A stretch of 64,000 bases of DNA from Sphingomonas sp. (GTDB taxonomy: Bacteria; Pseudomonadota; Alphaproteobacteria; Sphingomonadales; Sphingomonadaceae), in the NCBI GenBank assembly GCA_019753375.1, contig JAIELC010000027.1, forward strand, positions 24,724-88,723. The letters are read 5' to 3'. The notes under the pieces are model-generated. The model was not told the origin of the DNA and made no database searches. It was given only the letters and a program-made list of their open reading frames with translations. This document shows positions 11,001-20,178 of the stretch, one piece after another. Both the position numbers and the translations under genes were made by a program. The number at the start of each line of letters is the position of its first letter. Within the stretch, counting starts at the first letter, position 1.

Positions 11001-11650
11001 TGCGCGCCGTTGTGATTGCCCTTAGCATAGCCGTAACGTCATCTGCGGCTGCTCAATCCCTGACACTGTCCAGCAAGCGCGGAGAGCCCGCTATAGTCGG
11101 TGGCGGAACTGTACTGGGCGAGAATCTCGGCGTCACTTCGCAATCCCCACAGCAAATTGTCGCACAGTTTAAGAGCCTTTGTTTGCCTGATCCTGCAAAC
11201 GTGGATGCGAAGATACTGATACAACAAGGATTTACTGAGAAGCCTGTTCAATTGGCCGGTCCACCCGCATCCGCGAATGCCCTGACGCATTGGGTTAGCC
11301 CAGTTGCTACCGTGGCATATTGGCGAGGGGATACAGCCGCATTCAAGGGGCAGGCGGTGGCAGTGCCAAGTCGAGCTGCGCTGATAACAGGCCCTTTCAG
11401 CGCATTCGGTCCGCGCGATACGCAATGTACCTTCGTAACGAACGTGGCCGATTTCGAACAAGCCAAATTGGTCACTGAAGCACTCAGTGCAGATTTGGGT
11501 ACGCCTTCGAAACTCGTCGTCAAAAACACATTTGCCGATGGTTTTTGGGCCACGACGAATGGAACCACGACAGTCTACTTCAACACGCCGACGACACGAA
11601 ATGGACCGCAGCCCATACATATCGCGGCGCTTGTGAAAGCATCCAAATGA
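11000..11650 (+). CDS. Secreted protein of unknown function, AT-richer than its neighbours
   Basis: A 216-residue protein with a typical signal peptide ([19 protein letters not shown], likely cut after Ala-Gln near residue 19). The mature part has two Cys (LCLPDP and TQCTFV), Thr/Ala-rich strands and no motif I know. Composition differs from its neighbours: in 11161-11220 only 28 of 60 bases are G or C, against roughly two-thirds around it. It overlaps mdh by one base at its start (TGATG) and sucD by four at its end (ATGA), so it is stitched precisely into the operon. It probably arrived by transfer. Confidence 0.7.
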
Positions 11651-12531
11651 GCATCCTCGTCGACAAGAATACCAAGGTCATCACCCAGGGCATGACCGGG
11701 GAAACCGGCAGCTTTCATACCAAGGCAGCGCTCGATTACGGGACGCAGATGGTCGGTGGCGTTACGCCGGGCAAAGGCGGGACGACGCATCTCGATCTGC
11801 CGGTGTTCAACACGGTCGAGGAAGCCGTCGCCAAGACCGGCGCGACCGCCAGCGTCATCTACGTGCCGCCACCCTTTGCCGCCGATTCGATCCTTGAGGC
11901 CATCGACGCGCAGGTGCCACTGATCGTGACGATTACAGAGGGTATTCCGGTACTCGACATGGTCAAGGTCAAACGCGCGCTGTCGGGCTCCAGGTCACGG
12001 CTGATCGGTCCCAACTGCCCGGGCGTGCTGACGCCCGGCGAGTGCAAGATCGGCATCATGCCGGGCAGCATCTTTAAAAAGGGATCGGTCGGCGTTGTCT
12101 CGCGATCGGGCACGCTGACCTATGAAGCCGTGTTCCAGACCAGCAACGCCGGGCTTGGCCAGACGACGGCGGTCGGCATCGGCGGCGATCCGGTCAACGG
12201 CACCAACTTCATCGACGTGCTCGAACTGTTTCTCGCCGATGATGCGACCAAGTCGATCATCATGATTGGTGAAATTGGCGGATCGGCCGAGGAAGAAGCG
12301 GCGCAGTTCCTGCGCGACGAGGCAAAGCGCGGCCGCAAAAAGCCGATGGCGGGCTTTATCGCCGGCCGCACCGCGCCGCCCGGGCGACGAATGGGCCATG
12401 CCGGCGCGATCGTGTCAGGCGGACAGGGCGGCGCCGAGGACAAGATCGCGGCGATGGAAGCCGCCGGCATCAAGGTGGCGGATTCGCCCAGCGAACTCGG
12501 CACGACCTTGCTTGCGGTTTTGAACGGGTGA
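11647..12531 (+). CDS. sucD: Succinyl-CoA synthetase alpha subunit
   Basis: A 294-residue SucD, the subunit that binds CoA and carries the phosphohistidine of succinyl-CoA synthetase. The CoA-binding opening and [12 protein letters not shown] are present. The phosphorylated His251 lies in [13 protein letters not shown]. The ATG overlaps the stop of the preceding secreted-protein gene by four bases. The beta subunit gene sucC, its obligate partner, is not in this window and must lie elsewhere. Confidence 0.96.
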   Translation: MSILVDKNTKVITQGMTGETGSFHTKAALDYGTQMVGGVTPGKGGTTHLDLPVFNTVEEAVAKTGATASVIYVPPPFAADSILEAIDAQVPLIVTITEGIPVLDMVKVKRALSGSRSRLIGPNCPGVLTPGECKIGIMPGSIFKKGSVGVVSRSGTLTYEAVFQTSNAGLGQTTAVGIGGDPVNGTNFIDVLELFLADDATKSIIMIGEIGGSAEEEAAQFLRDEAKRGRKKPMAGFIAGRTAPPGRRMGHAGAIVSGGQGGAEDKIAAMEAAGIKVADSPSELGTTLLAVLNG

Positions 12532-12535
12532 GATT

Positions 12536-12713
12536 TCCCTCTCCCAATCGGGGAGGGGGATACCAACGCGTGTCAGCATGCTGACGGGCACAGATTGGAT
12601 GAGGGTCGGGGCGCGCGCGGTTGGCGGGCGGCTTTTACCCTCACCAGCTTCGACAGGGTCCGCATCGGGTATGCGAACCACGTCTGCGCAACCCTTTCTC
12701 CGCAGAGAAAGGG
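12536..12713. repeat. Hairpin-containing gap between sucD and sucA
   Basis: The 200-bp gap holds two strong stem-loops. At 12536-12560, a 10-bp stem (one G-U pair) closes a 5-base loop just after sucD. At 12692-12713, CCCTTTCTC-CGCA-GAGAAAGGG is a perfect 9-bp stem 18 bases before sucA. Neither is followed by a T run. They may be mRNA-stabilising or processing elements, or members of a dispersed intergenic repeat family. No gene is seen in the gap. Confidence 0.5.
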
Positions 12714-12731
12714 ATGAGAAGGACAAAGACC

Positions 12732-15665
12732 ATGGGCTATGAAGGCCAGGATTTCGAAGCGCTTGCCGGATCGGTAAGCCCGGCATTCATCGAGTCGCTT
12801 TACGCGCGGTACAAGGCATCGCCCGACAGCGTCGAGCCGGCATGGCGGGCGCTGTTCGACGGGCTTGACGGGACGCCGCAAGCACCAAGCTGGGGTCATC
12901 CCGGCTGGCCCGGCAGCGCAACCGACGATCTGACCTCGGCGCTCGATCCGACCCAGATGGAGCCAGCGCCCAAGCCAACGAAAAGCGGCGCGCCCAAGGC
13001 TGATGTCGCGCCCGTCGCCGCGCCGCAGCTCGATGTAACGCAGGCCGCGGCCGACTCGATCCGCGCGATGATGCTGATCCGCACCTATCGGGTGCGCGGG
13101 CATCTGGCCGCCGATCTCGATCCGCTGGGCATTGCCCACCATGATCTGCCCGCCGATCTGACTCCCGAATATCACGGCTTTTCGGGTGCTGACCTTGATC
13201 GTCCGGTCTATCTTGGCGGCACGCTGGGCATGCAATGGGGCACCGTGCGCCAGATCGTCGAGATCCTGCGCCGCAATTACTGCGGCAAGGTCGGCCTGGA
13301 ATATATGCATATCGCCGATGTCGAGGAGCGCCGCTTCCTGCAGGAGCGGATGGAGGGCCAGGACAAGGCGATCGAATTTTCGCCGATGGGCAAAAAGGCG
13401 ATCCTCAACAAGGTGATCGAAGGCGAGCAGTGGGAGAAATTCTGCGCCCGCAAATATGTCGGCACCAAACGTTTCGGGCTTGATGGCGGCGAATCGATGA
13501 TCCCCGCGCTTGAAGCGGTGATCAAATATGGCGGTCAGTTTGGTATCCGCGAAATTGTCTATGGCATGGCGCATCGCGGGCGACTGAACGTGCTGGCGAA
13601 CGTGATGGCCAAGGCGTACCGCGTGATCTTCCACGAATTCGGCGGGGGTTCGGACAATCCGGATGATGTCGCGGGTTCCGGCGACGTGAAATACCATCTC
13701 GGCACCAGCACCGACCGCGAATTTGACGGCATCAATGTCCATATGTCGTTGGTTGCCAACCCATCGCATCTGGAAGCCGCCGACCCGGTCGTGCTCGGCA
13801 AGGTGCGCGCCATTCAGACGATTGCGGGCGATCTGGCCGATCACAGCGGCTCGCTGCCGGTGCTGATTCACGGCGACGCGGCGTTTGCCGGGCAGGGCAT
13901 CGTTTGGGAATGTCTGGGTTTTTCGGGAATTCGCGGCTATAATACGGGCGGTTGCCTGCACTTCATCATCAACAACCAGATCGGCTTCACGACCAGCCCG
14001 CAATTTGCGCGGTCCTCGCCCTATCCGTCCGACGTGGCCAAGGGTGTTCAGGCGCCGATCTTCCACGTGAATGGCGATGATCCCGAAGCGGTGACGTTCG
14101 CGTGCAAGATGGCGATCGAGTTCCGCCAGCGCTTCAAACGCGACATCGTTATCGACATGTGGTGCTATCGCCGCTTTGGCCATAATGAAGGCGACGAGCC
14201 AAGTTTCACGCAGCCATTAATGTACGACCGCATCCGTAAGCATCCGCCGGTCAGCGATGTCTATGGCAAGAGACTGATGGAGCAGGGCGTGGTCGATCAG
14301 GCATGGATCGACGGCGCGGTCAAAAGCTTCAACGACCTGCTTGAGGGCGAATTTGAAGCGGGCGCCAGCTATAAACCCAACAAGGCGGACTGGTTTGCGG
14401 GCCGCTGGTCAGGGCTGCACGCCCCCGCCGACGCGGAAAGCGCGCGGCGCAATGTAGAAACCGGCATCGACAAAAAGCTGTTCGATGCGCTGGGTCGCAC
14501 GCTGACCACGGTCCCCGACACGGTGAAAATCCACAAGACGCTGGGCCGCGTGATCGATGCCAAGCGCGAGATGTTCAATTCGGGCACCAATTTCGACTGG
14601 GCAACCGGCGAAGCGCTCGCGTTCGGATCGCTGCTGTCCGAAGGCTACGGCGTCCGCCTGTCGGGTCAGGACTCGGGGCGCGGGACCTTCAGCCAGCGTC
14701 ATGCGGTGTGGGTCGATCAGACCGATGAGCACAAATATGTGCCGCTTCAGACCATCGAGCATGGCAGCTTCGAAGTACTCGACAGCCCGTTATCGGAATA
14801 TGGCGTGCTCGGCTTTGAATATGGCTATGCCCTTGCCGATCCAAAGACATTGGTGCTGTGGGAAGCGCAATTTGGCGATTTCATGAACGGCGCGCAGATC
14901 ATGATTGATCAGTTCATTGCCGCCGGCGAAGCCAAATGGCTGCGGGCCAACGGCCTCGTGATGCTGTTGCCGCACGGTTATGAAGGGCAGGGCCCTGAGC
15001 ATAGCTCGGCGCGGATCGAACGCTTCCTTCAGCTCTGTGCGCAGGACAATATGCAGGTCGCCAATTGCACGACACCGGCGAATTATTTCCATCTGCTGCG
15101 GCGCCAGATGCACCGCCCGTTCCGCAAGCCGCTGATCGTCTTCACGCCGAAATCGCTGCTGCGTCACAAGCTGGCGGTATCGAAGGCAGAAGATTTCCAG
15201 GGCGAGGCACATTTCATGCGCATCCTGTCTGATCCGGCGGCGCCGGCGGACAAGGACGTCAGGCGCCTGGTGCTGTGTTCGGGCAAGGTGGCGTATGACC
15301 TGATGGAGGCACGTGACGCGGCGGGCGACACCAGCACCGCGATCGTGCGCCTGGAACAGCTTTATCCCTTCCCGGGGGATCCGCTTACCGTCCGGCTGAA
15401 GCGCATGGCCGCGCTGGAAGACGTGGTGTGGGCGCAGGAAGAACCAAAGAATAACGGCGCATGGAGCTTTGTTGAACCGTTTATCGAGGAAAGCCTTGCC
15501 GCTGCCAAGACACAGGTCGCCCGGCCCCGTTATGCGGGCCGTGCTGCCTCTGCTTCGCCCGCAACGGGACTGATGAAACGCCACCAGATGGAACAGGCCG
15601 CGCTTGTCGCCGACGCCCTGGGGCATAATGTTCGCGGGGAAATCCGGCGGACAAGAAAGACCTGA
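12732..15665 (+). CDS. sucA: 2-oxoglutarate dehydrogenase E1 component
   Basis: A 977-residue thiamine-diphosphate enzyme that decarboxylates 2-oxoglutarate and passes the succinyl group to E2. It opens with the short E2-binding segment (FIESLYARYKASPDSVEP), followed by the ThDP domain with MAHRGRLN and the GDAAFAGQG/NNQIGFTT motifs. The transketolase-like C-terminal half contains HGYEGQGPEHSSAR. The length matches OdhA/SucA. ATG 12732 follows AAGGAC; a longer frame from 12621 runs through the hairpin region and is rejected. It is cotranscribed with sucB and lpd. Confidence 0.96.
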   Translation: MGYEGQDFEALAGSVSPAFIESLYARYKASPDSVEPAWRALFDGLDGTPQAPSWGHPGWPGSATDDLTSALDPTQMEPAPKPTKSGAPKADVAPVAAPQLDVTQAAADSIRAMMLIRTYRVRGHLAADLDPLGIAHHDLPADLTPEYHGFSGADLDRPVYLGGTLGMQWGTVRQIVEILRRNYCGKVGLEYMHIADVEERRFLQERMEGQDKAIEFSPMGKKAILNKVIEGEQWEKFCARKYVGTKRFGLDGGESMIPALEAVIKYGGQFGIREIVYGMAHRGRLNVLANVMAKAYRVIFHEFGGGSDNPDDVAGSGDVKYHLGTSTDREFDGINVHMSLVANPSHLEAADPVVLGKVRAIQTIAGDLADHSGSLPVLIHGDAAFAGQGIVWECLGFSGIRGYNTGGCLHFIINNQIGFTTSPQFARSSPYPSDVAKGVQAPIFHVNGDDPEAVTFACKMAIEFRQRFKRDIVIDMWCYRRFGHNEGDEPSFTQPLMYDRIRKHPPVSDVYGKRLMEQGVVDQAWIDGAVKSFNDLLEGEFEAGASYKPNKADWFAGRWSGLHAPADAESARRNVETGIDKKLFDALGRTLTTVPDTVKIHKTLGRVIDAKREMFNSGTNFDWATGEALAFGSLLSEGYGVRLSGQDSGRGTFSQRHAVWVDQTDEHKYVPLQTIEHGSFEVLDSPLSEYGVLGFEYGYALADPKTLVLWEAQFGDFMNGAQIMIDQFIAAGEAKWLRANGLVMLLPHGYEGQGPEHSSARIERFLQLCAQDNMQVANCTTPANYFHLLRRQMHRPFRKPLIVFTPKSLLRHKLAVSKAEDFQGEAHFMRILSDPAAPADKDVRRLVLCSGKVAYDLMEARDAAGDTSTAIVRLEQLYPFPGDPLTVRLKRMAALEDVVWAQEEPKNNGAWSFVEPFIEESLAAAKTQVARPRYAGRAASASPATGLMKRHQMEQAALVADALGHNVRGEIRRTRKT

Positions 15666-15675
15666 TGTCCGATCC

Positions 15676-15695
15676 CTGCGTTCCTGCGAACGCAG
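15676..15695. repeat. Perfect hairpin between sucA and sucB
   Basis: CTGCGTTC-CTGC-GAACGCAG is a perfect 8-bp stem with a 4-base loop, 10 bases after the sucA stop; a smaller CCTGC-CGGC-GCAGG stem follows. The same style of CTGCG/GCAGG hairpin recurs before lpd, suggesting a dispersed intergenic repeat. Confidence 0.55.
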
Positions 15696-15753
15696 CGTTT
15701 CGGACCGCAACCCTTGGCTCCTGCCGGCGCAGGAACACAGCAGGAAGTAGAAT

Positions 15754-16965
15754 ATGGCAACCGAAGTCAAAGTGCCCGTTCTGGGTGAATCGATCACCGA
15801 AGCAACTTTGGGCGAATGGCTCAAGCAGCCCGGCGATGCGGTCGCCCTGGATGAACCAGTCGCCAGTCTGGAAACCGACAAGGTTACGGTGGAAGTCGGC
15901 GCGCCTGCCGCCGGCGTGATGGGCGAGCACGCCGTCAAGGTCGGCGACACGGTCGAAGTTGGCGCGATGATTGCGACGATCGAGGCAGGCGGTGCGGCCG
16001 CTGCCACCCCAGCTGCAGCGCCGGTTGCCCCGGCGCCCGTCGCAGAGCCCACCGGTGATGCGGCCCCTGCCGCCTTGTCGCCCTCGGTGCGCCGCGCGGT
16101 GCTCGAAACCGGGGTTGATCCGTCGACCGTTACCGGCACCGGCAAGGATGGCCGGCTGACCAAGGACGACGTGCTTGCGGCGGCCAGCACCCCGGCTGCG
16201 GCAGCGCCTGCGGCCCCCGCCGCTAGCGTCGGTACCTCCCTGCCGAGCGCGGCCACCTCGGGCGCGCGCAAGGAAGAACGTGTCCGCATGACGCGGCTGC
16301 GCCAGACCGTCGCCAAGCGACTGAAGGACGCCCAGAACACCGCTGCGATGCTCACCACGTTCAACGATGTCGACATGACGGCGGTGATCGAGGCGCGCGC
16401 CAGGTACAAGGATCTGTTTGAAAAGAAGCACGGCGTCCGGCTGGGCTTTATGGGCTTTTTCGTGAAGGCCGCCTGCCTCGCGCTGAAGGATGTCCCCAGC
16501 GTCAACGCGCAGATCGACGGCGACGAGATCGTTTATCATGACTATGCCGATATTTCGGTTGCGGTCTCCGCCCCCAACGGCCTTGTCGTTCCCGTCATCC
16601 GCGATGCCGACCAGCTGAGCGTTGCGGGCATCGAAAAGACAATCGGCGATTTTGGCAGGCGCGCCAAGGACGGCACGCTCAAGATGGAAGACATGAAGGG
16701 CGGCACCTTCACCATTTCCAACGGCGGCGTTTTCGGCAGCCTGATGTCGACGCCGATCATCAACCCGCCGCAGTCCGCCGTGCTGGGTTTGCACCGCATC
16801 GAAGACCGTCCGGTCGTCAAGAACGGCCAGATCGTCGCGCGTCCGATGATGTACCTCGCGCTCAGCTACGACCACCGTCTGATCGACGGGCGGGAAGCGG
16901 TGACGTTCCTCGTCGCGCTCAAGAATGCGATTGAGGACCCGACCCGGATCTTGATCGATTTGTGA
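15754..16965 (+). CDS. sucB: Dihydrolipoamide succinyltransferase (E2 of 2-oxoglutarate dehydrogenase)
   Basis: A 403-residue E2 core. A single lipoyl domain has its lipoyl-lysine at Lys43 in ETDKVTVE. An Ala/Pro-rich linker leads to the E3-binding domain ([11 protein letters not shown] to about residue 145), then a second flexible linker. The catalytic acyltransferase domain ends with [12 protein letters not shown], with catalytic His374 and Asp378. GGAAG lies 6-10 bases before the ATG. It lies between sucA and lpd as expected for the complex. Confidence 0.96.
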   Translation: MATEVKVPVLGESITEATLGEWLKQPGDAVALDEPVASLETDKVTVEVGAPAAGVMGEHAVKVGDTVEVGAMIATIEAGGAAAATPAAAPVAPAPVAEPTGDAAPAALSPSVRRAVLETGVDPSTVTGTGKDGRLTKDDVLAAASTPAAAAPAAPAASVGTSLPSAATSGARKEERVRMTRLRQTVAKRLKDAQNTAAMLTTFNDVDMTAVIEARARYKDLFEKKHGVRLGFMGFFVKAACLALKDVPSVNAQIDGDEIVYHDYADISVAVSAPNGLVVPVIRDADQLSVAGIEKTIGDFGRRAKDGTLKMEDMKGGTFTISNGGVFGSLMSTPIINPPQSAVLGLHRIEDRPVVKNGQIVARPMMYLALSYDHRLIDGREAVTFLVALKNAIEDPTRILIDL

Positions 16966-16999
16966 TTGGTTCTTCGGAACACCCAACCGAAACCAAAGT

Positions 17000-17019
17000 G
17001 CGCCTGCCAACGCAGGCGC
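17000..17019. repeat. Perfect hairpin between sucB and lpd
   Basis: GCGCCTGC-CAAC-GCAGGCGC, an 8-bp perfect stem with a 4-base loop, lies in the 121-bp gap between sucB and lpd. It resembles the hairpin between sucA and sucB. No T run follows, so it is unlikely to end transcription. Confidence 0.55.
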
Positions 17020-17086
17020 CCAGGGCCCAATTTCTGCCCTGAAAACCCTGAGTTGCTGCTTGGGCAGGAACGCGACGGAGTGAACC

Positions 17087-18487
17087 ATGGCTGACTATGA
17101 TTTCGACGTCCTGATCATCGGCTCTGGCCCCGGTGGCTATGTCGCGGCGATCCGCGCCGCGCAGCTCGGGCTGAAGACCGCGTGTGTCGAAAGCCGCGAG
17201 ACACTTGGCGGGACCTGCCTCAACGTCGGGTGCATCCCGTCCAAGGCGATGCTCCACGCGTCCGAATTCTTCAACGATGCGGCGAACGGGATGATGGCGA
17301 AGCTGGGCATCAAGCTGGGGTCGGTCGAGCTCGATATGGACGCGCTCCATGCGCAGCGAAAGGATGCGGTCAAGCAGCTCACCGGCGGCATCGCGTTCCT
17401 GTTCAAAAAGAACAAGGTCGAATGGCTGAAGGGTCATGCCAGATTCACCGGCACCGACACGGTCGATGTGGCGGGCACCAGCTACCGCGCAAAGAATATC
17501 GTCATTGCCACCGGATCGAGCGTGACCCCGCTGCCCGGCGTCGCGGTCGATAACACCGCGCAAGTGATCGTCGATTCGACCGGTGCGCTTGAGCTGGCGA
17601 AGGTACCCGAACATCTGGTCGTTATTGGCGGCGGCGTTATCGGGCTCGAGCTGGGATCGGTGTGGAAGCGGCTCGGAGCGAAAGTGACCTGTGTCGAGTA
17701 TCTCGATCAGATCCTGCCCGGTTTCGACGGCGAGGTTCGCAAGGAATCGAACAAGGTTTTCAAAAAGCAGGGCATTGAATTCAAGCTGTCGACCAAGGTC
17801 ACAGGCGTCATGGTGCACGATGGCAAGGCCACCGTCACGGTCGAACCCGCCGCCGGCGGCGCGGCCGAGACGATCGAAGCTGATTGCGTTCTCGTCTCGA
17901 TCGGCCGCAAGCCCAATACCGATGGGTTGAACCTGGAAGTCACCGGCATCACCCCCAACAAACGCGGTCAGATCGAAATCGATCACAGCTTTAAAACCGG
18001 CGTTCCCGGCATCTGGGCGATCGGTGATGTCGTCCCCGGCCCGATGCTGGCGCACAAGGCCGAGGATGAAGGAATTGCGGTGGCCGAGAATATCGCCGGG
18101 CTGACCGGTATCGTGAACCACGATGTCATCCCGTCGGTCGTCTATACCTGGCCCGAAATCGCGGGCGTTGGCCTGACCGAAGAGCAGGCGACAGAAAAGG
18201 GCGCGGTTAAAATCGGCAAATTCCCGATGCTCGCCAACAGCCGGGCCAAGACCAACCACGAACCCGACGGTTTTGTGAAAGTAATCGCCGACGCCAAGAC
18301 TGATCGTGTGATCGGCGTCTGGATGATCGCCAGTGTCGCCGGATCAATGATCGCGCAAGCGGCGCAGGCAATGGAATTCGGCGCGACGAGTGAGGATATC
18401 GCCTATACCTGCCACGCGCATCCGACGCATGCCGAAGCGTTCAAGGAAGCGGCGATGGGCGTGCTGGGCAAGCCGATTCATATTTAG
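17087..18487 (+). CDS. lpdA: Dihydrolipoamide dehydrogenase (E3)
   Basis: A 466-residue flavoprotein that reoxidises the lipoyl groups of E2 and reduces NAD. The FAD motif GSGPGG lies at 12-17, the redox disulfide Cys44-Cys49 in GGTCLNVGCIPSK, and the second NAD-binding fold near VIGGGVIGLE. The C-terminal HAHPTHAEAF supplies the catalytic His445-Glu450 pair. GGAG lies close to the ATG. It completes the sucA-sucB-lpd set and can also serve other 2-oxoacid dehydrogenase complexes. Confidence 0.96.
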   Translation: MADYDFDVLIIGSGPGGYVAAIRAAQLGLKTACVESRETLGGTCLNVGCIPSKAMLHASEFFNDAANGMMAKLGIKLGSVELDMDALHAQRKDAVKQLTGGIAFLFKKNKVEWLKGHARFTGTDTVDVAGTSYRAKNIVIATGSSVTPLPGVAVDNTAQVIVDSTGALELAKVPEHLVVIGGGVIGLELGSVWKRLGAKVTCVEYLDQILPGFDGEVRKESNKVFKKQGIEFKLSTKVTGVMVHDGKATVTVEPAAGGAAETIEADCVLVSIGRKPNTDGLNLEVTGITPNKRGQIEIDHSFKTGVPGIWAIGDVVPGPMLAHKAEDEGIAVAENIAGLTGIVNHDVIPSVVYTWPEIAGVGLTEEQATEKGAVKIGKFPMLANSRAKTNHEPDGFVKVIADAKTDRVIGVWMIASVAGSMIAQAAQAMEFGATSEDIAYTCHAHPTHAEAFKEAAMGVLGKPIHI

Positions 18488-18509
18488 CGGCGCCTGCCGC
18501 GTTGCCGGG

Positions 18510-18914
18510 TCAGCTGGTCGGCTTTGCCATCAGCTTTTGCAGCGCCTGAATTGCTGCTGCACCGACGGCGTTGATCATCGCGTCAGCCTCGAACGCGGGG
18601 CGCGGCGGTTCGTCATCGATGATCACGGCTTCTACCGTGCGTGCGGAGGGACGGGGCCCCTGGCCCGCTGTGGTCTGCGCATGCCTGTCCTTTGAACGGA
18701 CCGCATTGGCGACGATGGCCGCGATCCCGGCCGTTGCGATTTCGCGCGTCGCCGCATCGCGCAGTGCCTCGATGCCCGTTTCAATCAGCCGCTCACCCGA
18801 TTTGCGGAGCTCCTTGGGGAGTTTTACTGTGCCGATCTTCTTCGGCAGTTTGACCCGTCCGGTCTTACCCGGCGTAGCGGCAGCCTTTGCCGCCTTGTCT
18901 TTCTTTCGACTCAT
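18510..18914 (-). CDS. Unknown protein, Lys/Ala-rich, behind a palindromic operator
   Basis: A 134-residue soluble protein. The N-terminus is strongly basic (KKDKAAKAAA) with two KLPK repeats, the middle is an Ala-rich amphipathic helix (residues about 45-70), and a second helix lies near the end. I recognise no family; the make-up recalls phasin-like or DNA-coating proteins, but there is no decisive motif. The start at 18914 has GAGGG before it. A 26-bp palindrome sits only 11 bases upstream of the start codon, suggesting tight regulation. Confidence 0.6.
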   Translation of the reverse strand: MSRKKDKAAKAAATPGKTGRVKLPKKIGTVKLPKELRKSGERLIETGIEALRDAATREIATAGIAAIVANAVRSKDRHAQTTAGQGPRPSARTVEAVIIDDEPPRPAFEADAMINAVGAAAIQALQKLMAKPTS

Positions 18915-18925
18915 GGCGCCCTCAC

Positions 18926-18951
18926 TACTGTATTATTTGTACAATACAGTA
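18926..18951. promoter_or_regulatory. 26-bp palindromic operator upstream of the 18510-18914 gene
   Basis: TACTGTATT-N8-AATACAGTA is a perfect 9-bp inverted repeat that also contains -10-like AT-rich sequence for minus-strand transcription. Its position against the start of the unknown gene fits a repressor site overlapping the promoter. The regulator is unknown. Confidence 0.55.
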
Positions 18952-19094
18952 ACACAACCTGCGAGTCGAGAGACTTGTGAACCGGGAGAAGGCGAACGCT
19001 GGCGTTCGATGGCGACGTAGCCGTTTCGCCGGTCGATAATGCCGATGCGGACCAGATCCAGTGTCGCCGCGGTACCGGCATTCTTCAATACCAT
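18933..19094 (-). pseudogene. Possible remnant of a LuxR-type HTH end
   Basis: A 53-codon frame starts MVLKNAGTAATLDLVRIGI, which resembles the last helices of LuxR/FixJ DNA-binding domains (compare [19 protein letters not shown] in the neighbouring LOV gene). Nothing upstream of it is coding-like and it runs into the palindrome. It is probably a decayed fragment. The rest of the 18915-19260 gap, about 345 bp, shows no gene. Confidence 0.25.
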
Positions 19095-19260
19095 GGTCGC
19101 AGCGAGGGATGGGCGAGGGGGGGAGGCCCGGAGTCAAGGCAGAGGGAGCTACGCCGACTCGTGCCGCGACCATGATATCGTTAGCGAAGTTATGAGAGGT
19201 CAAGTGATTGTTCTATACGGGTTTTCGACCGTAATCGATTACCACCCGGTTACCAATGTG

Positions 19261-19884
19261 TCATAGTCCGGCTTCGACGGCCAATCGGATCATATCGGCG
19301 GTGGTCGGTGTACCCAGCCGGTCCATCAGGATCGCGCGGTGCATTTTCACCGTTTTTTCCGACAAGCCCAGTTCGCCGGCAATCTGCTTGTTCAGCAACC
19401 CACTGGCGACCAGCTTGAGCACTTGCCACTGGCGTTGCGACAGCGATTTGACGAGTTCGGCCGCCTTCATCCGCCGCATGCTGCTGGGCGTCGGGGATCC
19501 GGCCTCAATCTCGATCTGCGATCCGAGGAAATAGACCAATTCGTCGTCCTCGTCATAAAGCGGTGCCACCAGTACCGCGTTCCGAAACGGCGTACCGTCG
19601 CGCTTGTAGTTCAGGATTTCGACCAGAATGGGTTTGTGTTCACGCACGCTGCGGCTGATCTGTTGGGACAACCAGGGCTCGGTCGCCGGACCCGACAGGA
19701 ATCGGCAATTGCGGCCGATAACATCTTCACGCGGATAGCCGGTCAATTCGCAAAACGCGTCGTTGCAGGCGACGATCGGATTGTCGGGCTGGCGCGGATC
19801 ACTGACCACCGACGCGATCGGGCTATCATAGACCAGCCGCGTCAGCCGTTCCATCGTGGGATTTTCGTGCGTCAGTGACGCCAT
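19261..19884 (-). CDS. LOV blue-light photoreceptor with LuxR-type DNA-binding domain (EL222-like)
   Basis: A 207-residue one-component light sensor. The LOV domain (residues about 15-125) has the flavin-adduct cysteine Cys60 in GRNCRFLSG, flavin contacts in [11 protein letters not shown], and the conserved Gln123 that relays the signal. A linker helix leads to a LuxR HTH (about 147-207: [15 protein letters not shown], then [11 protein letters not shown]). The order and length match EL222 of Erythrobacter, in which light releases the HTH and lets it dimerise on DNA. An alternative start is Met11. It is transcribed away from uvrA. Confidence 0.92.
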   Translation of the reverse strand: MASLTHENPTMERLTRLVYDSPIASVVSDPRQPDNPIVACNDAFCELTGYPREDVIGRNCRFLSGPATEPWLSQQISRSVREHKPILVEILNYKRDGTPFRNAVLVAPLYDEDDELVYFLGSQIEIEAGSPTPSSMRRMKAAELVKSLSQRQWQVLKLVASGLLNKQIAGELGLSEKTVKMHRAILMDRLGTPTTADMIRLAVEAGL

Positions 19885-19996
19885 TACGCGTGATGCCCCA
19901 TTGTTTGAACTCGTCGGCTACCATCCCCCAATGGCAGTGTGGATGTCGCAACAATGCCAGTCTTAGGGGACTGACGCCCAAAAAGCCAATGCTGCT

Positions 19997-20010
19997 TTAC
20001 ATCGATGTAA
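19997..20010. promoter_or_regulatory. 14-bp perfect palindrome between the LOV gene and uvrA
   Basis: TTACATCGATGTAA lies in the 294-bp divergent region and is self-complementary. It is a possible dimer-binding site for the LOV-HTH regulator or another factor. The remainder of 19885-20178 holds the SOS box and otherwise nothing I can identify. Confidence 0.35.
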
Positions 20011-20155
20011 GCAACCCAGCCTTTCTGCGCAATGCGCGCACCAAATCGGCCGCCCGGCAACACCCGCTCGCGATCGGGCGGGGCAACGGATTGCCCCGAA
20101 TCCCGGGTGGCGGGGCGCCGGCGGCATCCCTATCTGGGGACTGGAACTTCCAACA

Positions 20156-20170
20156 GAACATAAGTAGAAC
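20156..20170. promoter_or_regulatory. LexA (SOS) box of uvrA
   Basis: GAAC-ATAAGTA-GAAC is the exact reverse complement of the alphaproteobacterial LexA consensus GTTC-N7-GTTC. It ends 8 bases before the uvrA ATG, so bound LexA would block uvrA expression until DNA damage. Confidence 0.75.
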
Positions 20171-20178
20171 TTCGCTCT

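Noticed and set aside
12573-14183. 536-codon frame antisense to sucA
   Set aside because: It is the mirror of the highly conserved sucA frame; high GC makes long stop-free antisense frames common. The translation has no motifs and His/Arg/Gln-rich composition typical of shadows.
15481-17088. 535-codon frame antisense to sucB
   Set aside because: It lies wholly opposite sucA's end and sucB and has no domain signature.
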